From Azospirillum agricola (GTDB lineage: Bacteria; Pseudomonadota; Alphaproteobacteria; Azospirillales; Azospirillaceae): a stretch of DNA of 64,000 nt. Both the position numbers and the translations under genes were made by a program. This document shows, piece by piece, positions 16,035-24,023 of this stretch. The notes under the pieces were generated by a model. The model saw nothing but the letters and a program-made list of their open reading frames with translations, did no database searches and was not told the origin of the DNA. The DNA lies in contig NZ_JAGINM010000016.1 in the NCBI RefSeq assembly GCF_017876095.1, positions 62,001 through 126,000 of the forward strand, written 5' to 3'. How positions within the stretch are numbered: position 1 is the stretch's first letter; the number at the start of each line of letters is the position of its first letter.

Positions 16035-17656
16035 GCCTGTTCCTGTTCGCGCAGGCGGAAGCGCTGGAGCTTGCCGGTGGCGGTGCGCGGAAGCGATTCC
16101 ACGAACCTCACCGAGCGCGGGTATTTGTAGGGGGCGATGGTCTGCTTGACGTGCTCCTGCAAACGCAGGACGGTGGCGCCGTCCGGGGCGACGCCGGCCG
16201 CCAGCACGACATACGCCTCGACGATCTGGCCGCGCGCCTCGTCCGGCACGCCGATCACCCCGCATTCCAGCACGTCGGCGTGCGCCAGCAGCGCCGCCTC
16301 GACCTCCGGCCCGGCGATGTTGTAGCCAGACGAGATGATCATGTCGTCCGACCGCGCGGCGAAGTGGAAGACTCCATCCTCGTCCTGCACGAAGCTGTCT
16401 CCGGTCAGGTTCCAGCCGTCGCACACGTAGTCGGCCTGCCGCGCGTCGGCGAGGTAGCGGCAGCCGGTCGGGCCGCGCACCGCCAGCCGGCCGATGGTGC
16501 CGCGCGGAACCTCCGCCATGTCGGCATCGACGATCCTCGCCTCGTAGCCGCCGACCGGCCGGCCGGTCGCCCCCGCCGTCGCGTCGCCAAAGCGGTTGGT
16601 CAGGAAGATGTGCAGCATCTCGGTGGAGCCGATGCCGTCGAGGATCGGCTTGCCGGTCTTCTCCATCCAGCGGTGGAACACCGGGGCCGGCAGCGTCTCG
16701 CCCGCCGAGACGGCGACGCGCAGGCTCGACAGGTCGGCCCCGCCCTCCATCGCCGCCAGCATGGCGAGGTAGGCGGTGGGGGCGGTGAAGCAGACGGTCG
16801 CCTTGTAGGTCTGGATGATGGCGATCATGTTGGCGGGAGACGCCGTCTCCAGCAGCGTCGCGGTGGCGCCGAAGCGCAGCGGGAAGATCGCCAGCCCGCC
16901 GAGCCCGAAGGTGAAGGCCAGCGGCGGGGAGCCGACGAAGACGTCGTCCGGCGTCACCCCCAGCACCTCGCGCGCGTAGCCGTCGGCGACGATCAGCAGA
17001 TCGCGGTGGAAATGCATCGTCGCCTTGGGCTGCCCGGTGGTGCCGGAGGTGAAGGCGAGCAGCGCCACGTCGTCGCGCCCGGTCTCCACCGCCTGGAAGC
17101 GCACCGGTTTGTCGAGCGCCGCGCGGTCGAGGTCCGCGTCGTGGTTGGCTGTCCCGTCGAAGCCGACCACCCGCTTCAGGAACCGGCTGCCCGCCGCGCA
17201 GTCGAGCAGGTCGTCCATCAGCCGGGTGTCGCACAGCGCCAGCCCGATCTCCGCCTTGTCGACGATCTTGGCCAACTCACCGCTGCGCAGCATCGGCATG
17301 GTGTTGACCACCACCGCCCCGGCCTTGGTCGCCGCCAGCCAGCAGGCGACCAGCGCCGGGTTGTTGGCGGAACGGATCAGCACCCGGTTGCCCGGCCGCA
17401 CCCCGTAATCCTCGACCAGCGCGTGGGCGAGGCGGTTGGTCCAGTCGGCGAGTTCCTTGTAGGTGCGGCGCCGGCCGTTGCCGATCAGCGCGACATGGTC
17501 GCCGAAGCCCTTCTCGACCATGCGATCGGTCAGCTCGACCGCCGCGTTCAGGCGCTCCGGATAGGCGAAGCCGCCGAGGAGGAAATCCGGCAGCAGCGAC
17601 GGCGGCGGCAGATTGTCCCGTGTGAAGCTGTCGGTGTGCGCGGTCGGTCCAAGCAT
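16031..17656 (-). CDS. abmG: 2-aminobenzoate (anthranilate)-CoA ligase
   Basis: The 541-aa ANL ligase of the benzoate-CoA ligase type has TSGTTGQPKATMHFH as P-loop, YKYPRSVRFVESLPRTATGKLQR at the C-terminus, and GSTEMLHIFLTN. It probably converts anthranilate, ATP and CoA to anthraniloyl-CoA. Specificity is inferred from its position between kynU and the gene for anthraniloyl-CoA monooxygenase/reductase. The ATG at 17656 has AGGAG about 7 bases upstream. A 144-bp gap upstream holds a dyad that could give it its own promoter. Confidence 0.85.
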   Translation of the reverse strand: MLGPTAHTDSFTRDNLPPPSLLPDFLLGGFAYPERLNAAVELTDRMVEKGFGDHVALIGNGRRRTYKELADWTNRLAHALVEDYGVRPGNRVLIRSANNPALVACWLAATKAGAVVVNTMPMLRSGELAKIVDKAEIGLALCDTRLMDDLLDCAAGSRFLKRVVGFDGTANHDADLDRAALDKPVRFQAVETGRDDVALLAFTSGTTGQPKATMHFHRDLLIVADGYAREVLGVTPDDVFVGSPPLAFTFGLGGLAIFPLRFGATATLLETASPANMIAIIQTYKATVCFTAPTAYLAMLAAMEGGADLSSLRVAVSAGETLPAPVFHRWMEKTGKPILDGIGSTEMLHIFLTNRFGDATAGATGRPVGGYEARIVDADMAEVPRGTIGRLAVRGPTGCRYLADARQADYVCDGWNLTGDSFVQDEDGVFHFAARSDDMIISSGYNIAGPEVEAALLAHADVLECGVIGVPDEARGQIVEAYVVLAAGVAPDGATVLRLQEHVKQTIAPYKYPRSVRFVESLPRTATGKLQRFRLREQEQA

Positions 17657-17734
17657 GGCGTCACTCCTCTCGCACGGAGTCGCGGGCAGTCGTGGGCAGG
17701 GCCGTAGAACGATGATGATCCCGCCGAAAACTGG

Positions 17735-17763
17735 TTTCAACTGTAGAATTTTTAAGATTGAAA
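17735..17763. promoter_or_regulatory. AT-rich dyad upstream of the ligase-kynU-kynA genes
   Basis: TTTCAA at 17735-17740 and TTGAAA at 17758-17763 form an interrupted inverted repeat in an AT-rich island between the RidA-like gene and the ligase gene. The rest of the 144-bp gap shows no gene. It is a candidate MarR site and promoter that would divide the block into two transcription units. Confidence 0.4.
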
Positions 17764-17800
17764 TTTCCGTCTCGCGGCCGGACCGGGGCGGAAGCGCCGG

Positions 17801-18196
17801 TCAGTCCGGCACCACCGCCTGGGCCTGGATCTCGATCCTGGCGCGGTCCTCGACCAGCGCCGCGACCTGGACGGCGGCGATGGCCGGGTAGTGGTTGCCC
17901 ATCACCGCGCGGTAGACGGCGCCGATCGCCTTGCGGTTGGCGAGATAGTCGGTCCTGTCGGTGAAATACCAGGTCATGCTGGTGACATGCTCCGGCCCGG
18001 CGTCGGCCTCGGCCAGCACGGCGACGACGTTCTCCAGGGTCTGGCGAACCTGCGCGACGAAGTCGTCGGTCTCGAATTCGCAGGCCGCGTTCCAGCCGAT
18101 CTGGCCGCCGACGAAGACCAGCCGGCCGCGCGCGGCGATTCCGTTGGCGTAGCCGACCGGCTTGGCCCAGCCCTCGGGCTGAAGGATCATGTGCAT
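17801..18196 (-). CDS. RidA/YjgF-family protein of the anthranilate cluster
   Basis: A 131-aa RidA-superfamily protein (FVGGQIGWNA, QVRQTLENVVAVLAEADA, MTWYFTDR, then RIEIQAQAVV). The Arg that catalyses imine hydrolysis in RidA, found in a PARS-like motif, is replaced by Ile here (YPAIAAVQV), so it may not be a canonical enamine deaminase. Small TdcF/YjgF-like proteins are known in 2-aminobenzoate clusters of Azoarcus. The aminated ring-opening intermediates of that pathway are plausible ligands. The gene overlaps the upstream thioesterase gene by 10 bp. Confidence 0.85.
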   Translation of the reverse strand: MHMILQPEGWAKPVGYANGIAARGRLVFVGGQIGWNAACEFETDDFVAQVRQTLENVVAVLAEADAGPEHVTSMTWYFTDRTDYLANRKAIGAVYRAVMGNHYPAIAAVQVAALVEDRARIEIQAQAVVPD

Positions 18197-18639
18197 GAGG
18201 CGTCTCCCGCCGAGGGGTCGAGGTAAGCGGTCATCGCCGCGCGCAGATCGTCCGGCCAGGGCTGCGCCGCGTGGGTCTCCAGCGAGGTGCAGACCACCGA
18301 CTGCGCGGCGCGGAAGCGCGGGCAATCGCCGACGCCGACCGTGTGGCGCAGTTCCGCCGAGGAGCGGCCGACGCGCGCCACCGACAGCCGGCAGGTCAGC
18401 CGCTCCCCGAGGAAGGAGGGGGCGACGAAGGTCGCCGTCAGCGCCACCGTCGGCAGGCCGACGCGGCGCTCCGTGATGGTCACCCGCCAAGGGAAATCCA
18501 TCGCCGCCCACCAATCCTCGACCACCCCGTTCAGCAGATCGAAGCAGCGTGGAAAATAGACGATGCCGGCCGGGTCGCAGTCGGCGAAGCGGACGATGCG
18601 TTCGGTGACGAAGTCACGCCCGGTGACGAGAGCCGCCAT
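18187..18639 (-). CDS. Acyl-CoA thioesterase (4-hydroxybenzoyl-CoA thioesterase-like)
   Basis: A 150-aa hotdog thioesterase with the 4HBT motif FADCDPAGIVYFPRCFDLLN, where the Asp is catalytic. The ATG at 18639 has AAGGAGG at a good distance; a GTG at 18645 is too close to it. It could release CoA from dead-end aryl-CoA or alicyclic acyl-CoA intermediates in anthranilate breakdown. It is embedded between acyl-CoA dehydrogenase and RidA-like genes. Confidence 0.9.
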   Translation of the reverse strand: MAALVTGRDFVTERIVRFADCDPAGIVYFPRCFDLLNGVVEDWWAAMDFPWRVTITERRVGLPTVALTATFVAPSFLGERLTCRLSVARVGRSSAELRHTVGVGDCPRFRAAQSVVCTSLETHAAQPWPDDLRAAMTAYLDPSAGDASCT

Positions 18640-18641
18640 GG

Positions 18642-19847
18642 TCACGCCTCCTTCAGCAATTCGCGGGCGACGATCAGCGTCTGCACTTCGGTGGCGCCCT
18701 CGTAGATGCGCAGCGCCCGGATCTCGCGGTAGAGCCGCTCAACGGCCTCACCCGAGCGCACGCCGCGCCCGCCGAACATCTGCACGGCGCGGTCGATCAC
18801 CGCCTGCGCCGTCTCGGTCGCCGTCATCTTGGCCATCGCGGCTTCGCGCGTCGTCGGCAGCTTCTGAACGTCGCGCCGCCACGCCGCGCGGTAGGTCAGC
18901 AGCGCGGCGGCGTCGATGCCGGCCGCCATCGTGCCGAGCGCCGCCTGGGTCAGTTGCAGGTCGGCCAGCGTCCCGCCGAACATCCGGCGGCCCCTGGCGT
19001 GAACCAGCGCCTCGTCGAGCGCGCGGCGGGCGAAGCCGAGCGCCGCCGCCGCCACCGAAGCGCGGAAAACGTCGAGCGTCCGCATGGCGATCTTGAACCC
19101 CTCGCCGGGGGCGCCGAGACGGCGTTCCGCCGGGATGCGGCAGTTCTCAAAACGGATCGTCGCCAGCGGGTGCGGCGCCATCACGTCGATGCGCTCGACC
19201 ACCGAGAATCCGGGATCGTCGGCGAGAACGACGAAGGCCGAGATGCCGCGCGTGCCGGGCGCCTCGCCACTGCGGGCGAAGACGGTGTAGACCCCGGCGA
19301 TGCCGCCGTTGGAGATCCAGGTTTTTTCGCCGTCCAGCACATAGCCGTCGCCGTCGGCGCGGGCGGCGCAGGCCATGGCGGCGACGTCCGACCCGGCGTC
19401 GGCTTCCGACAGCGCGAAGGCGGCGAGCCATTCGCCGCTGCGCACCCTGGGCAGCACGGCGGCCTTGAGGGCCGGCGAGCCGGCCAGCCCGATGGCCCCG
19501 GTGCCGAGCCCCTGCATGGCGAAGGCGAAATCGGCGAGCCCGTCGTGCCAGGCCAGCGTCTCGCGCGCCAGACAGACGCGGCGGGAGTCGATCGGCGGAG
19601 CGTCCGGCGCGTCAGAGGCGACGCAGGCGTCGAGCAACCCGGCCTCGCCGAGCCGCCGCGCCAGCGCCCGGCAGGCGGCGTCGGTGTCGGCGTGGTCAAT
19701 GCCCGCCAGCCCGCCCGAGCGCACGAAGCCGTCAAGTTGTTCAGCGAAGGCACGGTGTCCGGGATCGAAGAAGGGCCAGTCGAGGTGGTCGCGGGACGGC
19801 CCGCGCGCGACGGCGGAAGGGGTGGAGGAAGGGGGATCGGCGGTCAC
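18642..19847 (-). CDS. Acyl-CoA dehydrogenase
   Basis: This 401-aa flavoprotein has the acyl-CoA dehydrogenase signatures AFALSEADAGSDVAAM and QMFGGRGVRSGEAVERLYREIRALRIYEGATEVQ, which contains the catalytic Glu region. It would introduce a double bond next to the thioester in the alicyclic CoA intermediate made by anthraniloyl-CoA monooxygenase/reductase. The likely start is GTG at 19847, four bases after the upstream stop. The N-terminal 20 residues are low-complexity. Confidence 0.92.
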   Translation of the reverse strand: MTADPPSSTPSAVARGPSRDHLDWPFFDPGHRAFAEQLDGFVRSGGLAGIDHADTDAACRALARRLGEAGLLDACVASDAPDAPPIDSRRVCLARETLAWHDGLADFAFAMQGLGTGAIGLAGSPALKAAVLPRVRSGEWLAAFALSEADAGSDVAAMACAARADGDGYVLDGEKTWISNGGIAGVYTVFARSGEAPGTRGISAFVVLADDPGFSVVERIDVMAPHPLATIRFENCRIPAERRLGAPGEGFKIAMRTLDVFRASVAAAALGFARRALDEALVHARGRRMFGGTLADLQLTQAALGTMAAGIDAAALLTYRAAWRRDVQKLPTTREAAMAKMTATETAQAVIDRAVQMFGGRGVRSGEAVERLYREIRALRIYEGATEVQTLIVARELLKEA

Positions 19848-19851
19848 GGCC

Positions 19852-20676
19852 TCAATCCCCCTTGAAGACCGGCGTGGTCTTCGCGGCGAAGGCCTCGAAG
19901 GCGCGGCGGAAATCGTTGGTCGCCATGCAGATGGCCTGGGCCTGCGCCTCGGATTCGATCAGCGCGTCGATGCTCATCGCCCATTCCTGGTTCAGCATCG
20001 TCTTGGTCATGCCGTGGGCGAAGCAGGGGCCGTCGGCCAGAGAGCGGGCCAGCGCCAGCGCCTCCTCCTCCAGGGAGTCCGGCGGGACCAGCCGGTTGTG
20101 GAAGCCCCAGGCCGCCCCCTCCTCGGCGCTCATGGCGCGGCCGGTGAACAGCAGCTCGGCGGCGCGGCCCTGGCCGATGATGCGGGGCAGGATGCCGCAG
20201 GCGCCCATGTCCGCCCCGGCCAGACCGACACGGGTGAACAGGAAGGCGGTCTTGGCGCGCGGCGTCGCCAGCCGCAGGTCGGACGCCATCGCCAGGATCG
20301 CCCCCGCCCCGGCGCACACCCCGTCGATGGCGGCGACGATGGGCTGCGGGCAGGCGCGCATCGCCTTGACGACGTCGCCGGTCATGCGGGTGAAGGCCAG
20401 CAGCTCCGGCATCGCCATGCGGGTCAGCGGCTCGATGATCTCGAAGACGTCGCCGCCGGAGGAAAAGTTGCCGCCCGCCCCGGTCAGCACCACCGAGCGC
20501 ACGTCCGAGGCATAAACGAGATCGCGGAACAGGTCGCGCAGTTCTGCGTAGCTGTCGAAGGTCAGCGGGTTCTTGCGGTCCGGCCGGTTGAGCCGGACGG
20601 TGGCGACCCGGCCGTCGTCGCTGGTCTCGAACAGGACATGCTCGGCCGTGCGGTCCTTGAAGGGGCGCTTCTGCAT
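19852..20676 (-). CDS. Enoyl-CoA hydratase of the anthranilate cluster
   Basis: A 274-aa crotonase with GGNFSSGGDVFEI and AAIDGVCAGAGAILAMASDLR oxyanion segments. The start at 20676 is preferred because AGGAGG lies 9 bases upstream, while the ATG at 20685 abuts that site. Probable role: hydration or ring-opening step during beta-oxidation of the alicyclic CoA intermediate. It is in the operon between SDR and acyl-CoA dehydrogenase genes. Confidence 0.9.
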   Translation of the reverse strand: MQKRPFKDRTAEHVLFETSDDGRVATVRLNRPDRKNPLTFDSYAELRDLFRDLVYASDVRSVVLTGAGGNFSSGGDVFEIIEPLTRMAMPELLAFTRMTGDVVKAMRACPQPIVAAIDGVCAGAGAILAMASDLRLATPRAKTAFLFTRVGLAGADMGACGILPRIIGQGRAAELLFTGRAMSAEEGAAWGFHNRLVPPDSLEEEALALARSLADGPCFAHGMTKTMLNQEWAMSIDALIESEAQAQAICMATNDFRRAFEAFAAKTTPVFKGD

Positions 20677-20681
20677 GCGGA

Positions 20682-21485
20682 TCATCCTCCTGCCATTTCG
20701 CCGCCGTCGACGGCGACCGCCTGCCCGTTGATCGAGGCCGCCCCCGGCGAAACCAGCCACAGCACGGTCGCGGCGACCTCCTCCGGGCGGATCAGGCGGC
20801 CTTGCGGATTCGCGCGGGTCAAGCTGGCGGCGGCCTGCTCCGCCGTGCGGCCGGTCTTGGCGGTGATGGTGCGGATCGCCCCGTCCAGCAGCGGCGTGTC
20901 GGTGAAGCCGGGGCAGACCGCGTTGAAGGTGACGCCGCTGCGGGCGAACTCCACCGCCAGCGCGCGCGTCAGCCCGACAACCCCATGCTTGGCCGCGCAA
21001 TAGGCGGAGACGTAGGGGTAGCCGGCCAGCCCGGCGGTCGAGGCGATGGTGACGACGCGCGCCCCGGCGCCGCGCGCCTTCAGGTCGGGAAGGACCGCCT
21101 GCGTCACCTGGAACACCCCCGTCAGATCGACGGCCAGCACATGGGCCCAGAGGGCGGCGTCGGTGGCCTCGAAGGGCGCGCTCGGCGCCTCCCCGGCGTT
21201 GTTGACCAGGATGTCGAGCGGGCCGAAGGCGGCGCGCGCGTCGGCCAGCCCGCCGTCGATGGCCGCGCGGTCGGTGACGTCGAAGCCGGGCAGCGCCAGG
21301 GCGCGCGCCCCGCCCGTTTGACCCGCACCGATCTGTTCGGCGACCTCCCGCAGCGGCTCCGGCCGCCGGCCGGCGAGGCTGACGCGCGCCCCGGCCGCCG
21401 CCAGCGCGAAGGCTACGGCGCGGCCGATGCCGGTGCCGGCGCCGGTCACCAAGGCGTGGCGCCCGTCGAGCATCCCGGCCATCAT
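20682..21485 (-). CDS. SDR 3-hydroxyacyl-CoA dehydrogenase-like
   Basis: The 267-aa SDR shows TGAGTGIGRAVAFAL, NNAGEAPSAPF, catalytic Ser and YCAAKHG, and VDGGEM near the C-terminus. In the anthranilate cluster it would act as the alcohol dehydrogenase or ketoreductase step of beta-oxidation. Its first ATG (21485) overlaps the stop codon of the monooxygenase/reductase gene (ATGA); further in-frame ATGs exist at 21482 and 21473. Confidence 0.88.
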   Translation of the reverse strand: MMAGMLDGRHALVTGAGTGIGRAVAFALAAAGARVSLAGRRPEPLREVAEQIGAGQTGGARALALPGFDVTDRAAIDGGLADARAAFGPLDILVNNAGEAPSAPFEATDAALWAHVLAVDLTGVFQVTQAVLPDLKARGAGARVVTIASTAGLAGYPYVSAYCAAKHGVVGLTRALAVEFARSGVTFNAVCPGFTDTPLLDGAIRTITAKTGRTAEQAAASLTRANPQGRLIRPEEVAATVLWLVSPGAASINGQAVAVDGGEMAGG

Positions 21486-23836
21486 GACGAACGCCCCCCC
21501 GCCGCCGTGGTAACCGCCGCGCGGGCGAGGTTGGTCTCGAACTGGGTCTTGCCCGAGCGGTATTGCTTCGGCCAGGGCAGGTCGGTCACGCCGATCCTTG
21601 CCGCCTCGTGCAGGGTCCAGGCCGGGTCGGCCAGATGCGGCCGGGCGATGGCGCAGAGGTCGGCCCGCCCGGCGGCGATGATCGAGTTGACGTGGTCGGC
21701 CTCGGAGATGGCGCCGACCGCGACGGTCGGGATGCCGACCTCGTTGCGGATGCGGTCGGAGAAGGGGGTCTGGTACATCCGGCCATAGACCGGCGCATCG
21801 TCCGCCGCCACCTGCCCCGACGAACAGTCGATCAGGTCGGCCCCAGCCTCCTTGAACAGCCGGGCGAAGGCGACGGCGTCGTCGGGGGTGTTGCCGCCCT
21901 CCGCCCAGTCGTGGCAGGACAGGCGCACCGACAGCGGCCGGTCCTCCGGCCAGGCGGCGCGGACGGCGTGGAACACCGCCAGCGGGAAGCGCGCCCGGTT
22001 CGCGTGCGAGCCGCCGAAGTCGTCCGTGCGGTGGTTGGTCAGCGGCGACAGGAAGCTCGACAGCAGATAGCCGTGGGCGCAATGCAGCTCCAGCAGATCG
22101 GCACCGGTCCGCGCCGCCAGCGCCGCCGCGTTCTGGAAATCGCCGAGCACCCGCTCCATGTCGGCGCGGTCCATCGCGCGCGGCAGCGCCGACTGCGGGA
22201 GATAGCGCAGCGCCGAGGCCGAGACCAGCGGCCACGCCTCGTCGTCGTCGAGCGGCTGGTCCATGCCCTCCCAAGCCCGCCGCGTCGCCCCCTTGCGCCC
22301 GGCATGGCCGAGCTGGATGGCGAATTTGGCATCGGACTGGCCATGGATGAAGGCGGCGATCCGCGCCCAGGCCGCCGCCTGCGCCTCGTTCCACAGGCCG
22401 GCGCAGCCAGGGGTGATGCGGGCGTCGGGCGACACGCAGGTCATCTCGCCGAACACCAGCCCGGCGCCGCCCAGGGCACGCGACCCGAGATGCACCAGAT
22501 GGAAGTCGCCGGGCACGCCCTCCTCGGCCGAATACATCGCCATCGGCGAGACGACGACGCGGTTGGGCAACGTCACCCCGCGCAGCCGCAGCGGCGTGAG
22601 CATCGGCGGCGGCGCCCGCTCTTCGGTGCCGGCACCGTTCGTCCCGGCACCGTCCGAAGCGGCGCGGCCGGCGAACCAGCGCTCGTACCCCTCCAACCAC
22701 GCCTTGTCGCGCAGCCGCAGATTCTCGTGGCTGATCCGCTGCGAGCGGGTCAGCATCGAGTACATGAACTGCTCGGGCTCCAGCCGGTCGGCGTAGCGGC
22801 TGCCGGCGACCTCGAACCACTCCATCGCGTTGCGCGCCGCGTTCTGGATGCGCGCCACATCGACCCGCCGCACGTCCTCGTAGGCGGCGAGCACCGCCGG
22901 GATGCGGTCGGCGTCATGGCCGAGCGTCTCGAACTGGCGGGCCAATTCGATGGCGTCGTCCACCGCCAGCTTGGTGCCCGACCCGATGGCGAAATGCGCG
23001 GTGTGCGCCGCGTCGCCCATCAGCACGACGTGGCTGTTTCCGTTGAAATGGCTCCAGGCGCCGCAGACCAGCCGGTTGAAGTTGAGCCAGGAGGAGCCGC
23101 GCGCGTGCCGCGCGTTGGACAGCAGCGGCGCGCCCTCCAGCGTCTCGGCGAAGATGTCCTCGCAGAAGGCGATCGAGGCGGCCTGGCCGGCCCTGTCCAG
23201 GCCATGCGCCCGGAAGGTTTCCTCGGTCGTCTCGACGATGAAGGTCGAGCTGCGGTCGTCGAACTTGTAGATGTGCGCCTGGAACCAGCCGTGACCGGTC
23301 CTGCGGAAATCGAAGGTGAAGGCGTCGAAGAGCTTGTCTGTGCCCAGCCAGACGTAGCGGTTGGGCCGCACCACCATGTCGGGCCGGAAGACGTCCGGAT
23401 AGCGGTTGCGGATGCGCGAGTTCACGCCATCGCAGGCGACGATCAGGTCGGCGTCGGGAAACTCCAGGTCGGACCCGACCTCGCGCTCGAACAGCAGCTC
23501 GACGCCGAGATCCTCGCAGCGCCGTTGCAGGATGTTCAGCAGCGTCTTGCGGCCGATGCCGACGAAGCCGTGGCCGGTGGTGCGCATGCGGCGGCCCTTG
23601 ATGCGGACCTCGATGTCGTCCCAATGGTTGAAGGACCGCTCGATCGCCGCCGCCGTCTCGGCGTCCCACAGCGTCATCCCCTGCATGGTCGCGTCGGAGA
23701 AAACCACGCCCCAGCCGAAGGTGTCGTAGGGCCGGTTGCGCTCCACCACCGTCACGGCGTGGGCCGGGTACAGCTTTTTCATCAGCAGCCCGAAATAGAG
23801 TCCGGCCGGACCGCCGCCTATGCAGACGATGCGCAC
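21482..23836 (-). CDS. abmA: Anthraniloyl-CoA monooxygenase/reductase (fused flavoprotein)
   Basis: The 784-aa protein is a fusion. Residues 1-400 are a salicylate-hydroxylase-like FAD monooxygenase (IGGGPAGLYFGLLMKK, later HVVLMGDAAHTAHF). Residues 420-784 are an Old Yellow Enzyme-type FMN domain (RVVVSPMAMYSAEEGVPGDF, LHCAHGYLLSSFLSPLTNHR). This architecture is the hallmark of 2-aminobenzoyl-CoA monooxygenase/reductase, which hydroxylates and dearomatises anthraniloyl-CoA. The start is GTG at 23836, directly after a GGAGGGAGGGAGG ribosome-binding site. It is the first gene of the block. Confidence 0.94.
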   Translation of the reverse strand: MRIVCIGGGPAGLYFGLLMKKLYPAHAVTVVERNRPYDTFGWGVVFSDATMQGMTLWDAETAAAIERSFNHWDDIEVRIKGRRMRTTGHGFVGIGRKTLLNILQRRCEDLGVELLFEREVGSDLEFPDADLIVACDGVNSRIRNRYPDVFRPDMVVRPNRYVWLGTDKLFDAFTFDFRRTGHGWFQAHIYKFDDRSSTFIVETTEETFRAHGLDRAGQAASIAFCEDIFAETLEGAPLLSNARHARGSSWLNFNRLVCGAWSHFNGNSHVVLMGDAAHTAHFAIGSGTKLAVDDAIELARQFETLGHDADRIPAVLAAYEDVRRVDVARIQNAARNAMEWFEVAGSRYADRLEPEQFMYSMLTRSQRISHENLRLRDKAWLEGYERWFAGRAASDGAGTNGAGTEERAPPPMLTPLRLRGVTLPNRVVVSPMAMYSAEEGVPGDFHLVHLGSRALGGAGLVFGEMTCVSPDARITPGCAGLWNEAQAAAWARIAAFIHGQSDAKFAIQLGHAGRKGATRRAWEGMDQPLDDDEAWPLVSASALRYLPQSALPRAMDRADMERVLGDFQNAAALAARTGADLLELHCAHGYLLSSFLSPLTNHRTDDFGGSHANRARFPLAVFHAVRAAWPEDRPLSVRLSCHDWAEGGNTPDDAVAFARLFKEAGADLIDCSSGQVAADDAPVYGRMYQTPFSDRIRNEVGIPTVAVGAISEADHVNSIIAAGRADLCAIARPHLADPAWTLHEAARIGVTDLPWPKQYRSGKTQFETNLARAAVTTAAGGRSS

Positions 23837-23883
23837 GCCTCCCTCCCTCCTGCCGCCCGCCTTGTTTGTCGGCCATACTGATG

Positions 23884-23897
23884 TTTTAGCATTAAAA
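23884..23897. promoter_or_regulatory. AT-rich palindrome upstream of the anthranilate operon
   Basis: TTTTAGCATTAAAA (TTTTA-N4-TAAAA) lies about 50 bp upstream of the monooxygenase/reductase start, in an AT-rich stretch that also contains ATATATAG. It is a plausible MarR operator overlapping the promoter. Assignment is by position and symmetry only. Confidence 0.45.
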
Positions 23898-24023
23898 TAT
23901 ATAGCCGTCAAATTCCTCCAGGGAGATCAGACCGTATGAATGGCGATGCCCCCGCCCCCGCTTGGCCTTGCGGGATCGGGGGCACCGGCTTGCTTGGAGA
24001 AACGGGCGGGAACGCTCAGACGG

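Noticed and set aside
17801..23836. Alternative reading of the block as a phenylacetate or benzoate (box) pathway
   Set aside because: The diagnostic box or paa ring epoxidases are absent, and the monooxygenase-OYE fusion together with kynA and kynU is specific to anthranilate.
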